A stretch of DNA of 50,452 bases from Acidobacteriota bacterium. GTDB lineage: Bacteria > Acidobacteriota > Terriglobia > 2-12-FULL-54-10. The DNA lies in the NCBI GenBank assembly GCA_016199675.1, contig JACQGE010000095.1, forward strand, positions 1 to 50,452, read 5' to 3'. Shown here piece by piece: positions 31,857 through 39,654 of this stretch (positions are counted from its first letter, which is position 1; each line of letters starts with the position of its first letter). Position numbers and translations under genes: made by a program. The notes beneath the pieces were generated by a model. The model searched no databases. It saw only the letters and a program-made list of their open reading frames with translations, and was not told where the DNA came from.

Positions 31857-33247
31857 AAGCTGCTGAGGAAGCGCACGAGGGGGTCGGTGGGCAGGTCAGG
31901 TTGGAGGAATTGTTGGGGGCGGGCGGTGGCGCGGGTCACCTCTTCGGCGGCGCGGTAGCCGCTGCGCACTGCTCCCTCCATCGTGGGAGGCCAGCCGCTG
32001 GCAGTCCAGTCGCCCGCCAGAAACAGATTGTCGAAAGGCGTTTCCGGGCCGGGCCGCAGGGCATCTGATCCTGGCGGGAAGGAGAGAGTCGACTTGGTTT
32101 CCTTCACGACTACGGATTTTAGCAACTTGGCCTCTCGCGCCTTAGGGAAGAGCTGTCGCAGTTCTTCGAGCGATAATTCCAAGATTTCTTCGCGCCGCAT
32201 CGGCACCAGCGTGCGGGAAGCGCTTACGACCAACTGAATGTAGTTGGAGCCATCCGTTTTGCCCGTAATCGCGGATTTGTTGAAAACCCATTGAATCGTC
32301 CGGCCCAGTACCGCAGCGTGGTGCAGATCGGTGATGGGCTGGTCAAACCACAGATGGATGCCGGTGATGGGCGACCATTCCAGCGATGCCAAGGCCGCAA
32401 TCCGGGGCCACTCTTTTCCAAAAGTTTCTGGAAGTAACGCAGCCAGGGCATCGGGGGGCAGGGCGCTGATGTAATAGTCAGCCATTTTCTCTTCTCCGTT
32501 CCTTAGGCAGACTCCGGCGATGCCATGTTCAGAAAGTTTCAATGAGGCGACGTGCGTACCCAATCGCAGTTTGCACTTCTCGCGCAAGAGGCGGCTGGAG
32601 TACAGATCGCTTAGCGAGATGGTGGGGATTCCCATGCGGTAGCCGGAGCGGTTGCGAAGGAAAGATTCTCGGAAGACCTGAAAGGCGGGGCGCGTGGAGA
32701 GTTGCTCCAGATCCTCGTTCAGCGCGCTAACCAGGACGGCGCGCCAGAAAAACTCGATGGCCCGGCGCGTCTGCCGCCGCTGCTGGAGCCAGTCGATTAA
32801 GGGCTGGTCGGGCAGGGGATTACGGCTGCGAAGGATGGCTCCCATGGCCTGCATGATTGCCCAGCGGTCGCGCCAGTCCAGGTCACGGAAACGCAGGAGC
32901 GAAGGGAACAGGTGAAAGGGAGCCGGGAGCGCTGAGGCACTGATGGAGGATAGGCCCTGCGGGCCTAAAAACAGAAAGCGATTGTAAAAGCGAAACTGGT
33001 TGGCGGTACCGGTGCGCTGGAAAAAGTCCATCAGGTTAGTGCAGCAGCCGAGCAGAACGTGCTGGCAGTTGTCAATGGGTTCAGGCGGCTCAGGTCCCCC
33101 AGGCGGAAGGAAAGAGGAGGCCCGACCTCCCAGCACGGAGCGCTTTTCCAGCAGCTCGACGTTGTAACCAGCTTCTATTAGGCGGACTGCCGCCGCCAGT
33201 CCAGCCAAGCCTCCTCCCAGGATGATTACTTGCGCCCCTGCTGCCAT
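31853..33247 (-). CDS. hpnE: Hydroxysqualene dehydroxylase HpnE
   Basis: FAD-dependent last step of squalene synthesis in the HpnCDE route, removing the hydroxyl of hydroxysqualene with reductant. The 464-residue protein starts with the FAD Rossmann motif VIILGGGLAGLAAAVRLIEAG and the LEKRSVLGGRASSF segment of the amine-oxidase/phytoene-desaturase superfamily. It ends with FLAGDWTASGWPPTMEGAVRSG. Last gene of the hopanoid locus. The stop codon lies in a repeat element. Confidence 0.92.
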   Translation of the reverse strand: MAAGAQVIILGGGLAGLAAAVRLIEAGYNVELLEKRSVLGGRASSFLPPGGPEPPEPIDNCQHVLLGCCTNLMDFFQRTGTANQFRFYNRFLFLGPQGLSSISASALPAPFHLFPSLLRFRDLDWRDRWAIMQAMGAILRSRNPLPDQPLIDWLQQRRQTRRAIEFFWRAVLVSALNEDLEQLSTRPAFQVFRESFLRNRSGYRMGIPTISLSDLYSSRLLREKCKLRLGTHVASLKLSEHGIAGVCLRNGEEKMADYYISALPPDALAALLPETFGKEWPRIAALASLEWSPITGIHLWFDQPITDLHHAAVLGRTIQWVFNKSAITGKTDGSNYIQLVVSASRTLVPMRREEILELSLEELRQLFPKAREAKLLKSVVVKETKSTLSFPPGSDALRPGPETPFDNLFLAGDWTASGWPPTMEGAVRSGYRAAEEVTRATARPQQFLQPDLPTDPLVRFLSSF

Positions 33248-33308
33248 CGGTTCCCATTAGAGCATTTTCATAAATGATGTAGACCGACCAGGAACCGTGA
33301 ATCCTGCA

Positions 33309-33512
33309 GAAGACGAACCTCAGCGGCTAAAGGCCGCATTGATTTCTGCGGAAGTTCCGGCATGGCTGAAGTCGTGCCCTGACGGACCAAGAGTCTATAC
33401 CAAAAGTGAAACTGCTCCAGCAGATTCTTGCGCCCCTACAGGGCTTGGCTCAGTCCCCTTTCTTAAACCACGGCTTGCGCCGTGGGCTAGACTCTTCCGC
33501 CCCTACGGGGCC
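33309..33512. repeat. Repeat-filled gap between hpnD and hpnE
   Basis: The 310-base gap 33248-33557 shows no gene. It holds a decayed AGCGGCT/GGCACGG-type composite (about 33309-33384, ending GTGCCCTGACGGA), CGCCCCTACAGGGCTTGG (33431-33447), CCACGGCTTGCGCCGTGG (33468-33485) and CGCCCCTACGGGGCCG (33500-33515). These families also occur at 6-26 and 31740. Repeat accumulation inside the operon may affect transcript continuity between hpnD and hpnE. Confidence 0.7.
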
Positions 33513-33557
33513 GGGGGCTGGGAAAACCCGGCGCTAGACACCAACGATGAAAGCGCT

Positions 33558-34460
33558 CTAAAATCTTTCAACCTTGCGGGACTGAATTGCCTCGTTCCAG
33601 TCACGATGGAAACACATACGGGCGGCTTGTAACACGAGATGAATTTTTTCCATGTCGGACAAAACGGCGGGGCGGGAAAAAACGTTGCCATCGTTGCGCT
33701 CGATAGAGCGGAGAATGCCGCGATAAATCGAGATGAGGGCCCACAAAGCCGAACGGGTCTCCGGCTCCACCATCTCAATCAACGGATAAGCCCGCTCGTA
33801 AAATTGGCTGGCGCGCTCGATTTCAAACTGCATCAGCTCACGGAACTGCTGATTATAAACCGCCGCCATCAATTCTTCAGGGGAATAATGAAACCGCTCG
33901 AGGTCTTCAAGGGGAAGATAGACGCGGCCGTTTTGCACATCCTCACGGAGGTCGCGCAAAATGTTGGTCAACTGAAACGCGATCCCGCATTCCTCCGCGA
34001 GTTTCTTGGCTGCCGGATCGCGGAAGCCCAGGATGTATAGCGAGCACAAGCCCACCACGGCGGCCACGCGATAGCAGTAATGGTATAGATCTTCAAAAGT
34101 ACGATAGGAGCGGATGGTGAGGTCCATTTCCGTTCCGGTGATGAGCTCATGCAGATACTCGACAGGGATGGAGTATTGCCGGACGGCACGATGGAAGGCG
34201 GGCCAGATCAAGCTATCGCCATAATCACCCGCCAGCGCCCGATCTAAGGACTGATGGCAATTCTCTAGCTGAATCGCTTTTTCCGAAACGCTTGCCTCCC
34301 CGTCGGCTACGTCATCGCAATAGCGCATGAAAGCATAAACCGCGTAGAAGGCTTCCCGACGCGGTTTGGGCAGCAACAGGAAGCCGTAGTAAAAGTTTTG
34401 AGCGCGCGCTCGCGCCAAACGGCGGCAGTACCGGGAGGAAGCTTCAAGAGTGTTTTTCAT
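33558..34460 (-). CDS. hpnD: Presqualene diphosphate synthase HpnD
   Basis: Condenses two farnesyl diphosphates to presqualene diphosphate. A 300-residue class I squalene/phytoene-synthase fold with both Asp-rich motifs: RYCDDVADGE (about 52-61) and NILRDLREDVQNGRVYLP (about 165-182). Together with the paralogue hpnC and hpnE it replaces the single eukaryotic-type squalene synthase. Assignment of hpnD versus hpnC rests on sequence flavour and gene order. Confidence 0.88.
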   Translation of the reverse strand: MKNTLEASSRYCRRLARARAQNFYYGFLLLPKPRREAFYAVYAFMRYCDDVADGEASVSEKAIQLENCHQSLDRALAGDYGDSLIWPAFHRAVRQYSIPVEYLHELITGTEMDLTIRSYRTFEDLYHYCYRVAAVVGLCSLYILGFRDPAAKKLAEECGIAFQLTNILRDLREDVQNGRVYLPLEDLERFHYSPEELMAAVYNQQFRELMQFEIERASQFYERAYPLIEMVEPETRSALWALISIYRGILRSIERNDGNVFSRPAVLSDMEKIHLVLQAARMCFHRDWNEAIQSRKVERF

Positions 34461-34506
34461 GATGGTATAAAGCCGTCAACGTGCGCGTTGCACAGGGAGA
34501 AAAAGC

Positions 34507-34532
34507 AGATCCTCGCTTCGCCCGGGATGACA
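34507..34532. repeat. Short CCTCGCTTCGCCCGGGATGACA repeat, copy 1
   Basis: AGATCCTCGCTTCGCCCGGG plus ATGACA in the hpnC-hpnD gap. A close relative lies at 35557-35584 on the other side of hpnC. This kind of element is seen dispersed in many environmental genomes. Confidence 0.6.
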
Positions 34533-34548
34533 TGTTACCAGTACTTCC

Positions 34549-35499
34549 TTACCTTCGCTTCTCGGGTTTGCGGGAGAAAATCCGGCGCGCTAGGGCAGAA
34601 GCCAGTACGAGGGCTTTGTCATCGGAGTCTAGAGATGGCCGCCGCGCCAAGACATTATAATTTAATCGTTCGATCCGGCGCAGGACTTCGATGCCGCCGC
34701 GGCTGAACAGCTCAATGTCCATCGCCAGCCGCCGGTCCACGCGCACGGTCAGAGGCAAACCGAGATCAAACAATCCCCAGGTGCGCTCGACGAGTTCCCG
34801 GAGCAGGCTTGCAAAGCGCTCATCATAGCGGAAGGCGCGAAGGTCTTCCTGCTCTGAATAGCCGTGCTGTGCCATGGATTCGAGCGGAATGTAAACGCGG
34901 CCGATCTGATAATCCCGGCGAACATCCTGCCAGAAATTGGCAAGCTGGAGGGCGGTGCAGGTAAAGTCAGAGAGACGGTGCAGTTCCGGATCGCGGTAGC
35001 CGCAAACATAAAGGACGAGACGGCCCACCGGATTGGCGGAATAGCGACAATAGTCCAGCACCTCCGCCCAGGTCTGGTAGCGGGTCTTGCTTTGATCCAT
35101 GCGGAAGGAGGTGATCAAATCCCGAAAAGGTTCTGGGGGAATTTCACATTGCTGGATCGTTTCCCGCAGAGCGACGAACACCGGATGACGGGCCTGCCCT
35201 TGGTAGCAAGCAAGAAGTTCATCTTCCCACCGTTGCAGAAGGGCCAGGGAGCGGCGGCGGTCGCCGACTTCATCCGCCAGGTCATCGGCCCAACGGCAGT
35301 AGGCATAGACGGAGTAAAAGTGAGGTCGCAGGCGGGCAGGAAGAAGAAAGGTAGCTACATGAAAATTTTCATAGTGGGTTCTGGCTAAAGACTCGCAATA
35401 GTGACGAGCCTCTTCGAGCGAGGCCGGGCGAACCGGGAGGTTACCGCTCCAGGCCGCGGGCGGTGGCTGCAAAACAGAAGTATCGGCCTCAGATTTCAT
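34549..35499 (-). CDS. hpnC: Hydroxysqualene synthase HpnC
   Basis: Converts presqualene diphosphate to hydroxysqualene. A 316-residue squalene/phytoene-synthase fold with YCRWADDLADEVGD (about 67-80) and QLANFWQDVRRDYQIGRVYIP (about 185-205) as its Asp-rich motifs. It pairs with HpnD downstream and HpnE. Short dispersed repeats flank it on both sides. Confidence 0.88.
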   Translation of the reverse strand: MKSEADTSVLQPPPAAWSGNLPVRPASLEEARHYCESLARTHYENFHVATFLLPARLRPHFYSVYAYCRWADDLADEVGDRRRSLALLQRWEDELLACYQGQARHPVFVALRETIQQCEIPPEPFRDLITSFRMDQSKTRYQTWAEVLDYCRYSANPVGRLVLYVCGYRDPELHRLSDFTCTALQLANFWQDVRRDYQIGRVYIPLESMAQHGYSEQEDLRAFRYDERFASLLRELVERTWGLFDLGLPLTVRVDRRLAMDIELFSRGGIEVLRRIERLNYNVLARRPSLDSDDKALVLASALARRIFSRKPEKRR

Positions 35500-35556
35500 T
35501 TCCCTACAGAAGCAAAGAGCTAAGCGCCGGAATCAGTAATCTCACCGGGGGAAAAC

Positions 35557-35584
35557 AGATCCCTCGCTTTCGCTCGGGATGAAG
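35557..35584. repeat. Short CCCTCGCTTTCGCTCGGGATGA repeat, copy 2
   Basis: AGATCCCTCGCTTTCGCTCG plus GGATGAAG, the partner of 34507-34532. It lies between the dehydrogenase and hpnC. Confidence 0.6.
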
Positions 35585-35609
35585 CATTCATAGTAACCGG
35601 ATCAAGTCC

Positions 35610-36641
35610 CTACGGGATGATGGCGGTTTTCAAGTCTCCGTTGCGGTTCGCCATATGCCGCAGCACCTCGGGGAGACGAGTCAATGGTGATTGGCCGGTG
35701 ATGAAGTGTTTCCCCTGGATGTCGCCGCGATTGATGCATTCCAGCGCCTTACGGATGTAGGTGGGTGTATGGTGGAAACTGGCTTTGATGGTGATCTCGG
35801 AATAGTGCAGCCGTGAAGTGTCCAGCCGGACGCTGCTGCCGCTGGGGCATCCTCCGAAGAAATTGACGGTTCCCCCGCGGTGAACCATGCCAGCGGCCCA
35901 TTCCCAAGTCAGAGGCGTGCCGACGGCCTCAACAGCAATATCCACTCCATCGCCATCGGGAGTGCGGCGACGGACTTCCGCCACCACATTTTCCGTTTCC
36001 GTGCTATTCACAATCTCGTCCGCGCCCATTCGTTTAGCCGCGAGCAATTGACTGGGCCTTTTCCCGATGGCGATCACTCGCGCGCTACGGAGTTTTGCCA
36101 GCCGGACAAATAGCAAACCGATAGGTCCCAGCCCGATGATGGCCATCGTATCCCCAGACCGTAATCCGGTTTGGTCCACACCCCGCAGGACGCAGGCCAG
36201 AGGCTCGACCAAGGCCGCATCCGCGAAATCAATATGATCCGGGATCTCCAGTAAATTCTGTCGGACAATGGGGCCTGGAATTCGGATGAATTCGGCATAA
36301 GCGCCATTGTTGAACAAGAGGCGTTCGCAAAGATTGGCGCGATCGCGGCGGCAATAACGGCACTCTAGACAAGGGGCGGAATTCGCCGCGACGACCCGCA
36401 TTCCCTTGTGGAAGTTGCGAACATCCTCTCCCACTTTCTCTACTATCCCAGCCAGTTCATGCCCGAAGATGGCGGGCGGGACAATCATACGCGCGTGATA
36501 GCCCTGCCGATACACCTTCAGATCCGTTCCGCAGGTAAGGGCGGCTTTCACGCGCACCAGCACCTCATCGGGAGATAATGGCGGCACGGCCACCTGTTCT
36601 ATGCGCAACTCCTCTTTGCCGTACAATACGGCTGCTGTCAT
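35610..36641 (-). CDS. Zinc-dependent alcohol dehydrogenase in the hopanoid operon
   Basis: A medium-chain zinc dehydrogenase of the sorbitol/threonine-dehydrogenase type, 343 residues from ATG 36641 (MTAAVLYGKEE); the tracked TTG start 81 bases upstream has no usable ribosome site. The catalytic-zinc set is visible as Cys in CGTDLK, HE in GHELAG and Glu in ALVEPLACV. Four structural-zinc Cys lie in CLECRYCRRDRANLC. The NAD(P) Rossmann motif is GLGPIGLLFVRLAK. It sits between hpnG and hpnC on the operon strand. The substrate is not known; a ribosylhopane-level aldehyde is an inference from context only. Confidence 0.88.
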   Translation of the reverse strand: MTAAVLYGKEELRIEQVAVPPLSPDEVLVRVKAALTCGTDLKVYRQGYHARMIVPPAIFGHELAGIVEKVGEDVRNFHKGMRVVAANSAPCLECRYCRRDRANLCERLLFNNGAYAEFIRIPGPIVRQNLLEIPDHIDFADAALVEPLACVLRGVDQTGLRSGDTMAIIGLGPIGLLFVRLAKLRSARVIAIGKRPSQLLAAKRMGADEIVNSTETENVVAEVRRRTPDGDGVDIAVEAVGTPLTWEWAAGMVHRGGTVNFFGGCPSGSSVRLDTSRLHYSEITIKASFHHTPTYIRKALECINRGDIQGKHFITGQSPLTRLPEVLRHMANRNGDLKTAIIP

Positions 36642-36779
36642 TTGCCCTATCCCGGCACTTTTTTCCTCGCAGATTTCTGCAGTTTTCTGAAGAATCAACT
36701 TACTATCTCCAATAGCTGGCAACCCTGTAAGTCTCGGTGGGGAAGATGTGGGGCTGCATGATCGCTTTCCCTTAGGATT

Positions 36780-37502
36780 TCAAGACCGATATAAGGCTGC
36801 CCCCAAATTTTTGGCGGCAAGGCGAGCGCCCAGCCCGAGCGCCCACAAATCCCGCATCCCCTGCCAACTTTGAATTCCTTTATGGATTACCCGCATGGCG
36901 GACAACTTTCCATGGTCGCTCCGACAGTCCTGAAAGTCAATGGAAATACTTTGTTTGGAATCATCGGTAATGGACTTGATGGCTCCAAAGGGCACTCCGG
37001 CCCGAGCAGCAGCGCGCGCGACCCCAGAGGATTCCATATCCACGGCGAACGCTTTGTGGCTCTCGCCAAGCCGCTGTTTTTCCGCTGAGGAACTGATTAC
37101 TCGGTTCGCAGAAAGTAGGATTCCTCGCCGCGCGTCATTGACGGGAAGTAGGTCGCCCCGGCAGAAAAAATTCTCCCCAGTGTCTAAATCCACGACGCGG
37201 TCCGCCATAATGACATCCCCTGGCAAAACAGAACCTGATAGCCCTCCGGCAAATCCCAATGAGAACAATCCTTGGACCTCAAATTGTTGCGCCAATTCCT
37301 GTGCGGCGCGGAAAGAGTTTTGTGGGCCTGTCCCCCCAATGGCCAACACAGTCGGGGTTTGTCCTAGAGTCAAGAAATAGACGTTGTCACACAACCGCCG
37401 GGCATGGAATCGTTTGCTCAGCAAGAATTGAACTTCCCAGCGCAGGGCTGCCACAATTCCCAGAGAAGGAAGCGTCGAGGATAAAGATTGATGGGAAAGC
37501 AT
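36780..37502 (-). CDS. hpnG: Hopanoid-associated phosphorylase HpnG
   Basis: A nucleoside-phosphorylase fold protein that cleaves adenine from adenosylhopane, leading to ribosylhopane. I start it at ATG 37502 (MLSHQSLSS, 240 residues), whose A is the last base of the hpnA stop (TGATG). The longer tracked frame overlaps hpnA. Characteristic segments are AIGGTGPQNSFRAAQEL, LFSLGFAGGLSGSVLPGDVIMAD and VDMESSGVARAAARAGVPF. The direct one-base overlap with hpnA supports coupled translation. Confidence 0.9.
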   Translation of the reverse strand: MLSHQSLSSTLPSLGIVAALRWEVQFLLSKRFHARRLCDNVYFLTLGQTPTVLAIGGTGPQNSFRAAQELAQQFEVQGLFSLGFAGGLSGSVLPGDVIMADRVVDLDTGENFFCRGDLLPVNDARRGILLSANRVISSSAEKQRLGESHKAFAVDMESSGVARAAARAGVPFGAIKSITDDSKQSISIDFQDCRSDHGKLSAMRVIHKGIQSWQGMRDLWALGLGARLAAKNLGAALYRS

Positions 37503-38515
37503 CAGGATAGCCCTCCCTGGACCTTGCCGTTTTCCCGGAACCATGCAATGGCTCGTTCCAAGGCGTTCTCCACCGGACCGGACCGGTAGCCCAGTTCCCG
37601 TTTGGCCTTGGCTGAACTCGCATACATTTTATAGCGAGCCATTTTCACCGCTTCGAAGGGGATGCGAGGCGGACGGCCCGTGAAACGCGCTGCCCAAGAA
37701 TTCACGGCTCCGGCGCACAGGGCAACTCCGAAGGGGAGTTGCCAACAAGGAGAGGCCAGCCCAGTGATTTGAGCCAGCGCGTCCAAGATTTCCTTGAAGC
37801 TCATGTTGCGCCCACCGAGAATATAACGCTGCCCGGGTTTGCCATAATGCAGAGCGGCCAGATGCCCAGCCGCAACGTCCCGCACGTCTACCAAGTTCAA
37901 GCCAGTATCAATATAGGCTGGCATCCGGCGATTCAGGAAATCCAAAATCATTTTTCCCGTTTCTGTCGGTTTACGATCCCCCTCTCCGACCGGGGCAGTG
38001 GGATTTACAATCACAACTGGAAACCCTTCCCGCGCATGGCGCAACACCTCTTGCTCGGCCAGAAACTTCGACCTTTTATAAGGGCCGGAGAGGGTGCGTG
38101 GATCGGGGAAATCTTCTTCCGTACCGTCCGCACCATTGCGAGGAACCCCAATCGTTCCCACGGTGCTGGTATAAACCATGCGGCTGATTCCAGCTTCTCT
38201 GGCCACAGCCAACATGTTCTTCGTACCGTCCACGTTGCTTCGATACAGTTCCATTGGATCCCGGACCCAGAGGCGATAATCGGCAGCGACATGGAAAACG
38301 GTCTGGCAATCTTTCACGGCCCGTTGCAGCGAATTCTTGTCCTGCAAATCCCCAGCGGCGATTTCCACCGGCAACCCTTCCAGCGAATCAAGCAAGCTGG
38401 TTGGTCGCGCCAGGACCCGAACAGAGAATCCTTCCGCGCAGAGCCGTTGCACTACATGACTGCCAATAAAACCCGTTCCACCGGTCACCAAAACCTTGCT
38501 GATCGTGGCCTGCAT
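37502..38515 (-). CDS. hpnA: Hopanoid-associated sugar epimerase HpnA
   Basis: A 337-residue extended SDR of the HpnA family (dihydroflavonol-reductase-like). It shows the NAD motif VTGGTGFIGSHVVQRL, DLQDKNSLQRAVKDCQTVFHVAADYRLW and the family's typical VVIVNPTAPVGEGDRKPTETG. The catalytic Tyr-x3-Lys is YKRSK. Its reaction in hopanoid side-chain formation is not settled. Position between hpnH and hpnG is standard for hopanoid loci. Confidence 0.92.
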   Translation of the reverse strand: MQATISKVLVTGGTGFIGSHVVQRLCAEGFSVRVLARPTSLLDSLEGLPVEIAAGDLQDKNSLQRAVKDCQTVFHVAADYRLWVRDPMELYRSNVDGTKNMLAVAREAGISRMVYTSTVGTIGVPRNGADGTEEDFPDPRTLSGPYKRSKFLAEQEVLRHAREGFPVVIVNPTAPVGEGDRKPTETGKMILDFLNRRMPAYIDTGLNLVDVRDVAAGHLAALHYGKPGQRYILGGRNMSFKEILDALAQITGLASPCWQLPFGVALCAGAVNSWAARFTGRPPRIPFEAVKMARYKMYASSAKAKRELGYRSGPVENALERAIAWFRENGKVQGGLS

Positions 38516-38524
38516 TTGCCTACT

Positions 38525-38570
38525 TGCTGATCTTCACAGGCTCAGGGCAAACTCCGCGCGGCTCGGATTA
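38525..38570. repeat. 3'-end repeat element at the hpnH stop
   Basis: TGCTGATCTTCACAGGCTCA, GGGCAAACTCCGCGCGGCTC and GGATTA, the element also seen at 11655, 17751, 31814 and 44490. Its terminal TTA is the hpnH stop codon on the minus strand. It separates hpnH from hpnA. Confidence 0.8.
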
Positions 38571-39572
38571 AGAGCGGAGCGCCCAGGCCATCATCTTCAA
38601 AGTGTCACCCAGCTTTCTGTTCACCCCTAAAGCGGCGGAGGGCTCATAGCCGCAATGCACCATGCAATTCTCGCAACGGGGGTCTTTGCCATACCCATAT
38701 TTCTCCCAAGGCGTGCGGTTCAGGAATTGCTGGAACGTAGGATGGTGGGCATCGGTCATCAAATAGCAAGGCCCTTTCCATCCCTTGGTGTTATAAGTGG
38801 GGTTTCCCCAGGCAGTGCAGGTAAGTTCCCGTGTCCCTTTCAGGAATTCCACATACACCGGAGAACTATTCAATTTGAATTTGCGAAAGAGGCGGTCAAT
38901 ATCCCTGAATTTTTCCCGGATCACCGCCCGGTCCATGAAAATTTCTTTGACCTGCACCGCGCTATAAGAATACGCGGGAGAAAGCATATGCCCATCGCAA
39001 CCCAGAGTCTGCAAATAATCGAGCATGGCCTCGACTTCTCCCATATCGGTTTCCTTATAAATGGTGGTGTTCGTGCAAACCAGGAAACCTGCGGCTTTGG
39101 CCGTCTTGATGCCCTCGATGGCAGCCCGGAAAACGCCTTTCCTTTCCACGCATAGGTCGTGGGTTTCTTCCAGCCCGTCCAGGTGCACGTTGAAGAAAAA
39201 CCGGGGCGAAGGCTGGAACTCCTGGAGGCGCTTCTGGATGAACATTCCGTTGGTGCATAGGTAGATGTACTTTTTGCGCTTCAGCAGTTCCGCCACGAGT
39301 TCCCCCAGGGGGGGATAAATCATGGGTTCGCCACCGCAGATTGAGATGATGGGGGCGCCGCAGTCTTCTACCGCGCGGAGGCACTGTTCGACCGTCAGTT
39401 TCTCCCGGATTGTTGCCTCGTATTCCCGGATGCGCCCGCAGCCGGTGCAGGTGAGATTGCAGGCATGAAGCGGCTCCAGCATCATTACCAGAGGGAACTT
39501 TTCCCGACCCTGAAGTCTTTTCTTCAGGAGGTAACTCGTCATGGTTGCAGTCATGCGGAGCGGAAATGGCAT
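38568..39572 (-). CDS. hpnH: Adenosyl-hopene transferase HpnH (radical SAM)
   Basis: Radical SAM enzyme that adds the 5'-deoxyadenosyl group to diploptene (hopene), opening the extended (C35) hopanoid branch. Residues 38-45 hold CNLTCTGC (CxxxCxxC). GGEPMIYPPLGELV is the SAM-binding GGE region. A C-terminal DUF3463-like part has further Cys (CENCMVHCGYEPS). The 334-residue length is normal. The ATG is supported by GAGGAG six bases upstream. It follows shc on the same strand. Confidence 0.94.
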   Translation of the reverse strand: MPFPLRMTATMTSYLLKKRLQGREKFPLVMMLEPLHACNLTCTGCGRIREYEATIREKLTVEQCLRAVEDCGAPIISICGGEPMIYPPLGELVAELLKRKKYIYLCTNGMFIQKRLQEFQPSPRFFFNVHLDGLEETHDLCVERKGVFRAAIEGIKTAKAAGFLVCTNTTIYKETDMGEVEAMLDYLQTLGCDGHMLSPAYSYSAVQVKEIFMDRAVIREKFRDIDRLFRKFKLNSSPVYVEFLKGTRELTCTAWGNPTYNTKGWKGPCYLMTDAHHPTFQQFLNRTPWEKYGYGKDPRCENCMVHCGYEPSAALGVNRKLGDTLKMMAWALRS

Positions 39573-39654
39573 TGCGAACTCCTCTGCAAGCTAGGTGTCC
39601 TGAGTCAAAAAGTTCATCGTATCAATTCGGAACCATTCGCCTTCGCGAATGGCC

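Noticed and set aside
2277-33512. Repeats as a CRISPR array
   Set aside because: The units are scattered singly and in composites, with no regular repeat-spacer series and no cas genes.
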